Positions 1-10,400 of a stretch of DNA of 64,000 bases are shown piece by piece; the stretch's first letter is position 1; every line of letters begins with the position of its first letter. The DNA is from Melanocharis versteri (lineage: Eukaryota; Chordata; Aves; Passeriformes; Melanocharitidae), in NCBI GenBank assembly GCA_013397845.1, contig VZTG01010081.1, positions 434,638-498,637 of the forward strand. Reading direction: 5' to 3'. The notes beneath the pieces were generated by a model that saw only the letters and a list, made by a program, of their open reading frames with translations, was not told the origin of the DNA and ran no database searches. Made by a program: the position numbers and the translations under genes.

Positions 1-3000
1 GATAGATGTCAAAGCTTGCAGGAACAAAGTGGCAGCCAGGAAGGCACTTCTTATCTTACATAGCATCTGCAACACACTTTTCAAGACAGTCCAAATCCCA
101 ATTACTTGTTTTCCTAGACACCCAAGCAAGCTGTAAACACTCATGGCATTTTGAGCTTGTCTTCAGTGCGCCTATCTTACTTTAGCTACAAAAACATGCT
201 TTTCACATTAATGCAGAAATCAAAACATGAGACAAAAGTCCAGTATTACTCCAAATGTTAGATTTTTCTAATTATGAGCTACCATACAGTCATCACTAAA
301 ACACGTAAAATGGAAGATTCATTACTTCTTTTATAAATATTTTTGACTGAAGCATTTGCTACTTGTGTGTGAAAAGATCCACTTCAGAGCATTTAAATTA
401 TAGTACAAAATTAGTAGCAACTTTTATCACGGCAAATAATCTACAGAATGTTTCCTCTATACATCAGAGAAAACTGTTTTACAAATCAACATTTTATGAA
501 ACTATGTAAAATAATACCAGAACTATGAAATATTCCAGCTTAAGGCATTCCTGCTATGCCCACTGAGGCTCTAATGCCTGCAACTGACAAATTCAAATCT
601 TGATGTCCAAGTACACAACACCCCAAGTTTCAGTACAAGGAGTGAGCAGGGGATGGAATCCATCACACACATAAAATATTGAACTTCTGCACAGACAGAC
701 ATGTTGAGGCTTTGCTTCCCAGGCTACCTTGACGAGATGAACAGCAGAACCTGAAATTCTACTAAAATCACATTTTATATATGCAGAGTAAAGCAGCGGG
801 GAAGAACAACAGCATGGAAATCAAGGGCTTAAGATTTTTTGGAGGGTGGAGAGGATTAGTGACCTACAGTTGTTGTATATAATTTTAGAGACACTCGCCC
901 TGTTAACCCAGTTACAAAGCCAACAGTCAGTAGCAATTGAAGTCACAGTGGCAACGATATTTTTCTGTCAGGGCTCCAGAAGAGAAGATCTTCAAGAAGA
1001 AAACAAACACTCTCTCAAAGACTATGTAAATATCTCTCCCCCTCACACACACACGGAATTCTCAATACCAAATCACCTTTTGCCCCATTTTAAGTTCTAA
1101 GACGTTTCCACTGGATACTTTCCTTACTTCCCTTAGATATCGTAAAAGCTTTTTTGCATTTATTTCCTTTTCTCTTCTTTCCCATTACAAAAAGAGAGAA
1201 AGAACACATCTTCCTACATTGTGGGCACCTAATGATAGTTCATTCTAAGTTGACTCCCTTTTTCTCCCAATTCTGTAGTCCCTTCTCCTTGCCATAAGAA
1301 AAAAGACAGAAAAAAAATGAAATGTTTGTGATTTGTCAAAACTGAATATACTGACTTTAAACTATCCATTTATGAGGGCATGGGCTTCCAGCAGGCAGAG
1401 CTGGGAAACCAGTTATATTCTCTCTGCCAGCCCTTCACTGCTGTAGTTTCTACAGCACCACTTCATCATCACAGGCAAAAAGTTTAAGATAAAACCTAGT
1501 GCACCACTCCCTCTGGTGCTACAACCACACCTTTATTCTGCTGCACAAAACCACACAACTCTCCCTCCCTTGGCTTCTTTTCTCCGTATCTCATTTTGAA
1601 ATCTCCAATTTCTCCCACCACTTCTGGTGTTCCGGAGCCAGACACCAAAAACTCTAGGAGGTTTCAAATACAAGCATCCTATTCAGAAAGTATACACAGC
1701 TTGAAAAAACAAACAAACAAATAAACACAAACTTAAGCCTTGGCAATTCTTTAAAGGAACTGTGCAGCAGTGTACAGATAGCTGAAACCAAGGTGTAATG
1801 AGCAATCTTCACACATCAGAAGATGCAGCACCTTCAACTAAGAAACACTATCATAATAAAAAAACTCCAATGAAATCCAGTTACTACATCATCTAAGATA
1901 TAAGAGATCAGAATGTTTTATTCTTACACTATCTATTCATACATGGCCAGTTTAGGATACTGGAGTAGATTTAAGTCATTCCTATCTTTAAATTGCCTTT
2001 TCATCTGAAGAAGAACTATGACAGGCTGCTTATCAATGAAATTATAGTTCAGTGGTTTAACAATACAAGTTAAACATTAAGATTTTTGGCTTTTTGTATT
2101 TTCAGCATTGCCATACCTACTATAGAACAGCTGGACTTCAGTACCAAAAAGCCATCCCTCTTCTCTCCTAAAGTGCTCATTATGGACAAGAACAATGTAA
2201 AGATCTAGAATACAACATGATCCTGAGATCACTTAAAAGACAAACTGTATTAACATGGACTAGTAAGACTTCATAAATAATCTTCAGTCACTGATGCTAA
2301 CTGCTGCCATCTTACTGAGTTGTAAGGTTGCTGATACCCAAGGTATCAACAGTAAATACACTTACGCGATACTCAAATTCTCTGAATCCATGCAAGAATG
2401 GCTTCTCAAAATTGGTATCATCAAACTTAATTGCAGAAGAACTTCAGGAAAGCCTGAAGACTGAGTCATTTAGCATCCCTTTTTGATTAGAATTAATTTG
2501 CTTTGATACTGAATGCACTTTACGATTCTATATTCTAGGTCCAGCTATTACTAGAAGCACCTCACCAAGTCATATTTCAGTAAAACACCTACCATTCTCG
2601 TGCTGGAACAACCCAACTTTTATAACCCCCTAGTGCCGCCTGCTTGCAATGCCCAAGCTCATGATACATCAATGTTTCCGTTACCAAGCTCTACGACAAG
2701 GGGTTTCCCAGTGCAGCCATAAAAACTGATTTCGTCCAAATGTTCAAGTATTTCTCATCTTAAATGAATAGCCCTCTCCCTAGTCACCATAAATAGCATT
2801 TAGATCTTAATCCCTATGTGGTATGAGCCACTGTCTCATTTAAAAGGACAACATGCAGTATATGCTACGGTCTCTCCAATTCTGAACAACCACCAGTGTA
2901 GCCTTTTAATCCAGGCTTCTAAGCAACTCAATAGCCATCTTAAATACAGATTTTTACTAACTACTTCAAATTATAGTATTTCATCTGTCTAAGCTAGACA

Positions 3001-3471
3001 CTGTTAGTACACCTTTACGTCATGCACTAAACTCCTTTTCAGTCTATGAATGCAAGTTCAGATTAGTGCTCAATAATGCTACATGCATCCTATGGGACAA
3101 ATCTGCAAGGAAAAACACACCATTCTACTTAAGAAATAGAAAACACGTAAATTACAATATGCAGTACATAAGGCTCAGATCTCAACACGCTAGAGAAGTC
3201 ACAGACCCAAAGAGACAGCATATTTCAAATTGTATCATTGGAACTTCCCACATTTTACTACTACAGAAACAGCAAAAGATGAAAGATGCCCTAATGCGTG
3301 GTAAAGATCCACGCAGAGGAGCACATACAGTCTGTCACGTCACACACAAGCTCCGATCGGCAGAACATGAGATTATGCCCCAACATTAATACCATTTCTC
3401 CTGGTTTTCCACAGGTAATTCAAATCTTAGGCACTCAAAGACACAAATAAATCAAGACGTAAATGCCTTAC
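1..3471 (-). other. Probable first intron of TRAF3 (inferred from gene order)
   Basis: No exon, RNA gene or clear transposon could be recognised in this AT-rich stretch, and the open frames are short and unremarkable. It lies to the left of a CpG island that I infer to be the TRAF3 promoter. On the minus strand it would therefore be the start of the long first intron that separates the non-coding first exon of TRAF3 from its coding exons in other vertebrates. On the minus strand, a sequence matching the consensus 5' splice site exactly (GGAAG then GTAAGG) lies at the right edge, with the intron's GT at 3471-3470. What is seen is non-coding DNA and one donor-like site. The gene assignment is inference from the RCOR1-TRAF3 neighbour relationship. 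Confidence 0.4.
1704..1732. repeat. (AAAC)n-like simple repeat
   Basis: A short imperfect run of AAAC units, seen directly, with one AAAT unit interrupting it. It is a low-complexity repeat in non-coding DNA with no sign of function. Confidence 0.8.
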
Positions 3472-3507
3472 CTTCCTATTTTACAAGCCACTGCAGTTCT
3501 CAGATTA

Positions 3508-3514
3508 TGAGTCA
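3508..3514. promoter_or_regulatory. AP-1 (TRE) consensus site, left of pair
   Basis: A perfect TGAGTCA, the palindromic site bound by Fos/Jun and related bZIP dimers. It lies about 90 bases outside the CpG-rich core on the putative TRAF3 transcript side and is one of two such sites 31 bases apart. One 7-mer occurs often by chance; the pairing beside a promoter island makes it more notable. Confidence 0.4.
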
Positions 3515-3538
3515 GTCATAGGTTAATCTGCAGAGGAA

Positions 3539-3545
3539 TGACTCA
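3539..3545. promoter_or_regulatory. AP-1 (TRE) consensus site, right of pair
   Basis: A perfect TGACTCA, the reverse-complement form of the site at 3508, placed 31 bases away (about three helical turns). Binding is not shown; the motif match is exact. Confidence 0.4.
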
Positions 3546-3938
3546 GTATAAACTTTTAAACATTCATTTATTTTTTCTAACCTACAACACGGCGATTCAT
3601 TCAACGCGCTAAAACGCGGCGTCGCGAATCAGCGCATGAAATGAATGGCGTGAAAACAAAACACTTTTCTTTCCGCTCACGGCAGGCAGACGGGGATAGC
3701 GCAGCGCCGGTGCAGGCAGGCGGACTTTGTGAAAACACAACTCCTCCCGCGGCGATGAGGGGCAGCTCCGGCGGCGGCGGGTCCGGGCACAGCCCCATGG
3801 CCGGGGAGCGGCGGGGGCTCCGCCGCAGCGGCAGCCGGGGGGACGCGCAGCCGGGACCGCGCTCCGCGCCAGGCGCGGCGCTGCCGGCAATGCCCCTTTA
3901 AAGGCCGTCGGCCCGCCCCCAGCACTGCATATGGAGGG

Positions 3939-4461
3939 NNNNNNNNNNNNNNNNNNNNNNNNNNNNNNNNNNNNNNNNNNNNNNNNNNNNNNNNNNNNNN
4001 NNNNNNNNNNNNNNNNNNNNNNNNNNNNNNNNNNNNNNNNNNNNNNNNNNNNNNNNNNNNNNNNNNNNNNNNNNNNNNNNNNNNNNNNNNNNNNNNNNNN
4101 NNNNNNNNNNNNNNNNNNNNNNNNNNNNNNNNNNNNNNNNNNNNNNNNNNNNNNNNNNNNNNNNNNNNNNNNNNNNNNNNNNNNNNNNNNNNNNNNNNNN
4201 NNNNNNNNNNNNNNNNNNNNNNNNNNNNNNNNNNNNNNNNNNNNNNNNNNNNNNNNNNNNNNNNNNNNNNNNNNNNNNNNNNNNNNNNNNNNNNNNNNNN
4301 NNNNNNNNNNNNNNNNNNNNNNNNNNNNNNNNNNNNNNNNNNNNNNNNNNNNNNNNNNNNNNNNNNNNNNNNNNNNNNNNNNNNNNNNNNNNNNNNNNNN
4401 NNNNNNNNNNNNNNNNNNNNNNNNNNNNNNNNNNNNNNNNNNNNNNNNNNNNNNNNNNNNN
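3939..4461. other. Assembly gap (523 N)
   Basis: An unbroken run of N within the CpG island, flanked by very GC-rich sequence on both sides. Such gaps are common in avian promoter islands because GC-rich DNA sequences poorly. The true length may differ from 523. The transcription start and first exon may be inside it. Confidence 0.99.
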
Positions 4462-5105
4462 CGGAGCCGCGGGGGCTCGGCCGCAGGGCGGGCGGTGCTG
4501 CTGGGCACTGGGGCAAGGAAGGGCGCGGGGGATGGCGCCGGGACGCGGGGCTCCGGGAGAGCGGGATCGGCGCGGCGGAGAGCCGCTCGCTTCCCCTGCC
4601 TGTCCCGAGGGAGGTGCGGCAGCCCCGCTCAAAGAGGCGCCTCGAACACAATAGCGTTTATTAAACAAAGAAAATGCCACTGGCAAGAATGGGAGGGAGG
4701 GAGGGAAAACAGCAGTTGGGAGGGGGAGAAGAGTCTGGAAGAGATCAGGAAAGAGCAGCGAGCCAGAGCCGCTCTCCCCCCGGTCGGGGCGCTCCGGCAG
4801 CCGCCGGCCGTAGGTGCCAGCCCCGCGTCCCGGCGGCGGGCGGGCAGGGGGTGTTCCCTGCCCGGGGTGCGAGAGGCACCCGCGTCCCCTCCGCAGGCGA
4901 CCAGGGAAAGCGGGCGGCGCTGGCAGCCCATAGAACCTGTCGCTCCCGGCAGCCAGGTGAAATAAATGCTTGTGTCGTGCTCCGCTTGCATCGCGGCGTG
5001 TCCCGGCCGGGGCGTTTGTCCGCCCTGTACCGGCGGTCTCGCTTTTACACGGGGCATCGTTGGCCGTCGTGGCTTGTCGTGTCCCCGCCGCCTCACCGGG
5101 CTGCA

Positions 5106-5130
5106 GGGAGGGAGGGGGAGAGGGGGAGAG
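5106..5130 (+). repeat. G-rich run with quadruplex potential
   Basis: Four or more runs of three to five G, separated by one or two A, occur on the plus strand in the right part of the CpG island. This fits the usual G-quadruplex pattern. Promoter islands often contain such runs, so this adds only weak regulatory evidence. Confidence 0.45.
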
Positions 5131-5330
5131 GCGGCTCTGGCGCAGAAGCGGAGCGGGGGCTCAGCCGGAGCCGGGAATGCCCAGCCGGAGCTGGGGATGG
5201 GGCTTAGCCGGAGCCTTGATCCAGGGTGGGCTGGAGGAATTGCCCCACAGGGGCGATTTGGAGCCCCGGCTGGAGCGATGGGGCTGGCAGCCGGGAGAGC
5301 CGCAGCTCTAAGGAATGTGCGGAGCTGAAT

Positions 5331-6775
5331 ACGGAGAAATGTGTGGTGTTTGGCTAATTTCAGTGGGATGAGGTCACCGTCCTTTTTGGACGTTGTTTAT
5401 CGAGGGATCACTAGGGAGGAACAGTTGGATGCGTGATCCTGAACGGACAAGCTTTGCGTCATAGTTGCCGCTTGCAGCATCTCCACGCGTCCCGAAATCC
5501 ATCCTGACCCTCCTCGGTCTTCATAGCCCGCGGCTCTCTGTAACGCCCACGCCACGCTGCCCTGCAAACCTAAACATCGCTAGCTCCGGCAGGGTCCTCA
5601 TCAGCCTCTAAATCACGAAGCTTGCCCGCACTGCTCATTCCCTCCTGTGTGCTGTTTTTCTCCTCATCCCACTTCTCTGCTTTCTTTCTTTCCCCCTCTC
5701 TCCCGCCTTTGCTGCTGTCCCCAGTCAAAGGCTGGCTTAGCTGTCAAGACAACTGCGGCTTTTGAAACGATGCCGTGAACCTGCCATCTGAAAGACAGTC
5801 TCGGATGCCTTACATGTTCTCATCACTTGTTCAAGATTGCTTAGCTCTGGACCAGCAGAAAGGATTGTGCGCCAAGCCTGGATTTCTCCAGCAGCAGGGC
5901 TGCAAATAAGTTTCTATCAGAGACAAACCTGCAATTTCCTCCTTTGCCACTCTTTTTGCTGTTGTATGTGTGTCCTCTTGTTTTGCCCTAAAAAAAAAAA
6001 GAAAAAATGGAGAAAACATAATAGGATTCCAGTGCCTGTAGCTCTAGCAGCTGCACTAATGTATTCCTCCCCAAAAAGAGAAAACAAATTCTTATACCAT
6101 TTGAAGATGTCAGAAGCCTTTCCACATTAAAAAAATGTCTGTAGCCAAAGTGATAAAGTGATGATTTAATGAAATACCTGCTATTTCAATTGCTTTGGTG
6201 TTTGTTTTTTTTCTTTTTCCATATTGTGACTACAGATTTTTTGAGATTTCTAATACAATTATCACAGCAAGATATGTCACCAATCTCTTTAAGATATGTC
6301 TTTGTCTTTAATTGGTTTGGAATTTTGTGGTATAAGCAATGTTTTCTGTGGGGCCTAAAGTGCTGTTTCAAGGCTGGTGTGACATGCTCAACACTTCTGT
6401 TTGGCATTAATATTCAGAATATAGTTGTTGGAGGGGTAGCTACTTAAAACAGCAGAAATTATAGTAAAGACCATGGAGTAGCTCTATATTTTAGTAAATT
6501 GCTTGAAGGAATAAAATAATAATGTGTTACATTGGAAAATCACATTATAGGAAAGAATTTTTTTTTAAAATCCACTGAGAGAAGAGTGGTAATCCCTTAC
6601 AAACTTGGACAGGGATACTTACCTCCAAAAACTATTTGGAAGACATAGAAGAGCAAATGGCATGTGATTATGGGAAACTAATTTCTCAGCTACAGACTGG
6701 AAGGTACCACTGGGAACTGGTAGGGCTTAAATGTTCTGAGTGTCGTAGAAACTCGATTTCTCAAGCAAACAGTCC
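5331..6775. other. Intergenic, nothing recognised
   Basis: Ordinary AT-leaning non-coding DNA between the CpG island and a decayed LINE. It contains short A and T runs (for example near 5990 and 6205) but no supported exon, RNA gene or regulatory block. The upstream part of the LINE may extend leftwards into about 6.6-6.77 kb, too decayed to call. Confidence 0.6.
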
Positions 6776-7440
6776 ATGAGAGAGGATGCTATTTTAGGCC
6801 TGGTATTAATAAGCAGCAAGGACCTTGTAGAAGGCCAGAGTGTTGAAACTGATCATGAACTGAGTGATCATGAACTAATCCAGCTGAAGTTAAACTGCAA
6901 GAGGAACAAATGCAGATATTTGACTAAGACTTGGGATTGCAGAACAGCAAACTTAGAGAAATGGGGAAAATTCCTGAGGCTGACATGATGGATGAACCCA
7001 AAGATGATTTTTACTCAGAGATATTGGAAGAAGCAGCACATAACAATTGCCAACGCAAGGATTTGTTCAAGGTTGAAAAGGTTAGAAGCAATACCCTGTG
7101 CCTAAAACAGTACAGTGAAAGAAGGAGGGTGGTGATGCTGGTAGCCTTAGGTCTACTGCTTTGACCTTACTATGGGGGTGAATTCCTCCGTGAGAAAACA
7201 ACTGTGAGCTGCCAGCAGAATGGCAATGGAAAAGGCTCACTTGAGTCTATGATGCACAAAGCATGGTATTTTTAGTAGAGAGAGGGAAGTATTAGTATGG
7301 CTTTACACAGTACAGCTGAGGAACCTTGTTTGGAAAATTGCGTCTAGTTCTGGTGACTTACGGTCAGAAAAGATTGACTCAGGTTGCCGCAGGTGCAGAA
7401 GGGGAGTACTGGGGTGGCAAGGGAGCAGAGTATCAGTATT
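6776..7440 (+). mobile_element. Decayed CR1-like LINE fragment (endonuclease and RT pieces)
   Basis: A 70-codon open frame at 6776-6988 reads like the end of a CR1-family apurinic-type endonuclease. It contains a short block REDAILGLVL, a DLVEGQ-type stretch and then SDHEL, the conserved SDH endonuclease motif that carries the catalytic histidine. About 300 bases further on, near 7330-7360, a frame with in-frame stops reads LENCV-stop-FW, resembling the LE(N/Y)CVQFW block near the end of CR1 reverse transcriptases. Most of the reverse transcriptase is absent between these parts, so the copy is internally deleted and dead, and the two pieces could come from separate insertions. The decay implies an old insertion. 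The family is recognised from protein motifs only; repeat masking would fix the subfamily. Confidence 0.6.
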
Positions 7441-10400
7441 CTTGAATGGGAGCTGCAAGCAAGCAAGCTTGCCTTCCTTAACTAGCCAAATTAAGCCAAA
7501 ATAGTGTGGTTCGTAGGAAAGAGTACTATTTAAATTAAAGGATTATGTTAGCACAGTGATGCGTGGTCATAAATTGGTCATGAGTATACTTAGGTTGAAA
7601 AGCTTTCTAACCATTCCAAGAGCAAACAAACAGTACTCCAGGAACAAACACCTACATGATTTTAAATCAGGGCGTGATGTTTTGTTGTGTGCGAAGGGGA
7701 TCTGAAGATGACTGAGCTGCTGACCTTTGACATTGTACTGTAATCCTTCCCAAGTTTCAGGCCTACTTCTGGTCCTCTGCCTCATCAGCATTTGGCTTGT
7801 GAGGTTTTTTCAACTGCCTCTGAGGCACTGGAAATTAGTCAGAGACAGGATGTAGAAAGGGCTGGTGACATTAAGTCATCAGGTGGTTTGTGGTCCATCT
7901 TGCTCACAGGCATACTGTGATTGCCAGATTTGCGTCACCACAAAACCTTTTCCCTCAGGTGAGCCTGGCAAAGGACGGTTTTGTGATCCCCCTGCCACCT
8001 TCTCAGAATCTTCTGGGAGATTTATTTGGTAAATATGTTGTTGCATGGGTACTGGTTATAATCTTCTCTGATACTGTGCTTGAGAGATTTAGCCTTTTAC
8101 TGCAGCTCTTAAGTTTATTACCTCTTACCATAAAGGATTTGGTGACCCTTGATGAGTGGGGATACAGAATAGTTATTGCTCTGAGATCTCCTAAACAAAA
8201 TGGTCATTATGTGTTTGTAGAGAGGGATCAGTCCCAGTGCTGTCTTCCCAGAGGTGGCATCAACAGGTTATTTTTAATGCTGGAAGTAAACCTGAGAGAG
8301 GGAAAGAGGGCAGCAAACCATTGTTCCTTTTGTGAATTTGCTTATTGCAATTAACAGTCATTCAGCTGAACATTTGTAACTGGAATGGTACAGTAAATCC
8401 TTATTAACCCTGCTCTTTCAGGTGCAATTTGGCACTGCTTCTGTATGGAATGCTAACTCTAAGTGTTGTGATTTGTGTGCTTCACATGGCTTCTCCACAG
8501 TTTCAGTAGAAGGTGGTTATGGTTTTTTCTAATCAGTACCTATTGTGGATCTGAGCAACACTTAGCACGAGCCAGTTTCTACATTTCTGGTGCTGAGGCA
8601 GCTTCTTGACTTGCAGTGTCCTCACCCTATGCTCCGGATTGAAGATGCTTATTAACAGAATAATAAAATCATTACATTTATATTCTTTTTTATTGCTGAA
8701 GCACTGCCCAAGAGGACCTGTATCATGTGAATACACATTCATTTATTGCATCCTATACATGAGGTAGGGGTTCCTTAGGGTTTATTTCAACTGCTACTAA
8801 GCAATAATGTCTAATGTGATAGCCCATTTGTTTAGGGGAAAAAAGTCCCCTGCCCAAGCTATGATTTTCTACTTTAATTTCCTAAAAAGTGACAGTTTTC
8901 CAAATGACAAGCATTTAAGGTGAAACATTCCCCAGCTCTTCCAGAAGTAAGTTATATATGCCTTTATGCATTGCTATGTAACATTTTTTCCTTTCTTTCA
9001 AGTTAATTTTAATTCCCAAGTCAACTTATAGAGTTACTTCACAATTGACAAGAAATATTAGTATGGCGTAACACAACTGCGTCTCAGTAATCTTAGGGCC
9101 TTCTTACTCTCTTGTTGAGACTATTAAAAATATATTGAGGTCCCCAGGCTCCCCTATTATCAAGACTGCCATTGTGCCTGTGCCAAATTGACTTTGGAGT
9201 CAAACGAAATTTTTGAGTGCATGTCAGTGGATTCCCAAAGAGGCTTGTAAAGTGGTTCACGTGAACTCTAAGCTGTGCCTGGAAAAAGAGACAAGATACA
9301 GCTCCACAGCGGGGAATTACTAGAGCACAGCAATGCCTCAGCCATACGTCTGCCTCTCGGTATGGCTGCAAAATCAGAGCTGTGATGGGAAGAGTGCAAA
9401 CTCAGCAAGATCAGCTCTCCACCATATGGAGATTTCCCTGTGACAGCTGAATTGGAGTATAACTGATAAAAGCATCTTAAAGGCTGCTTTGTGCCTTCAG
9501 AGCAGCACAAAGAAGCTTTATCAGGAAGAAGGATTTGGTCCAAAAGATTTCTCCAGACATAAACTGTCAGTTATTATGCTAGTTTGTAACTAGCAACTGC
9601 AAGGATTCTGTTGAAACCTGGCAAAGTAGAAAGGCTGACATGAATATAACAGGTGTATTGATTTATTCAGATGCCCTCATTTTCTGGATGAAACATCCTT
9701 AGGATATCCTGATATTCTTAGGATCTTTTCTCCATCAAGAATCTCAGAATCTAATCATACAAGAGAAAAAGCCTTACCTAATATTGTCAGAAAGACCAGG
9801 TGGGTATACTTTCAATGCTGAGTCTTTCATTATTGTAGAAATTGTTACAGGCTCTTCTTCAGTAATCAATAATAGATCTTTCTTCAGAGTGATGTAACTA
9901 CTTTTACTTTCACCTTTTCTGCATGTAGTCATGGGAACACCAAACAACCGGTGAGAATCAGGCTTGGGAATAATTTGAGCATTTGAGATGACTGGGAGGT
10001 GGTCACTCTCTCCTTACTTTCCTAGCTTCCAGCTTAGCTGTGTGCCTTACCCCCAGTGCTGTCAGAGCACCAGAACAGATCTGAGAGGCTTTTTCACCCC
10101 CCCACCCCACCCCTTTTATTGACAATGCTCTAGGTAGTTCTAAAGGGGTATTTCAGAGTATTCTGGAAGGTTGTTTGAGCCTCTGAATGTTCTTTTGTTG
10201 TAAGTAAACTGTCCATAAAAAGTGCATTTCCAAACTCTGAAGCATTCTGTCCTGAGTTCACGTGCAGCCAGACCCAGGCAGGCCAGTCAGACTTCAGTAC
10301 AGAAGAGATTCCCACGGGATGGAACCTCTGTGTTTGCTGCCCTGGCAGATTCCTGAGGAGAATCCAGTCAAGAGCAATCACCATATCAAAAACAGTTGTT

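Larger units (their letters stand above)
3596..5330 (-). promoter_or_regulatory. CpG island promoter, probably TRAF3
   Basis: Base composition changes sharply at about 3.6 kb, from AT-rich to very GC- and CpG-rich with repeated GGCGG/GCCGCC blocks. It returns to ordinary composition near 5.3 kb. Part of the core is missing in a run of N. This is the form of a housekeeping-type vertebrate promoter. RCOR1 is the next gene to the right on the minus strand, and TRAF3 follows RCOR1 in the same orientation in other vertebrates, so transcription leftwards as TRAF3 is the best guess. TRAF3 encodes a cytoplasmic RING/TRAF-domain ubiquitin ligase adaptor in TNF-receptor and interferon signalling. None of its coding sequence is visible here because its first exon is non-coding. 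A divergent plus-strand transcript is also possible. The open frames that cross the island are GC-driven and include the N run, so I do not call them genes. Confidence 0.6.

Noticed and set aside
3609..4965. Long frames across the CpG island (up to 344 codons)
   Set aside because: They are open only because the N run is counted as unknown residues; the rest is GC-driven Ala/Arg/Gly/Pro sequence.
7890..8354. 154-codon plus-strand frame with hydrophobic stretches
   Set aside because: Considered as a possible retroviral or gene remnant, but no family motif is visible and the length is within chance expectation.
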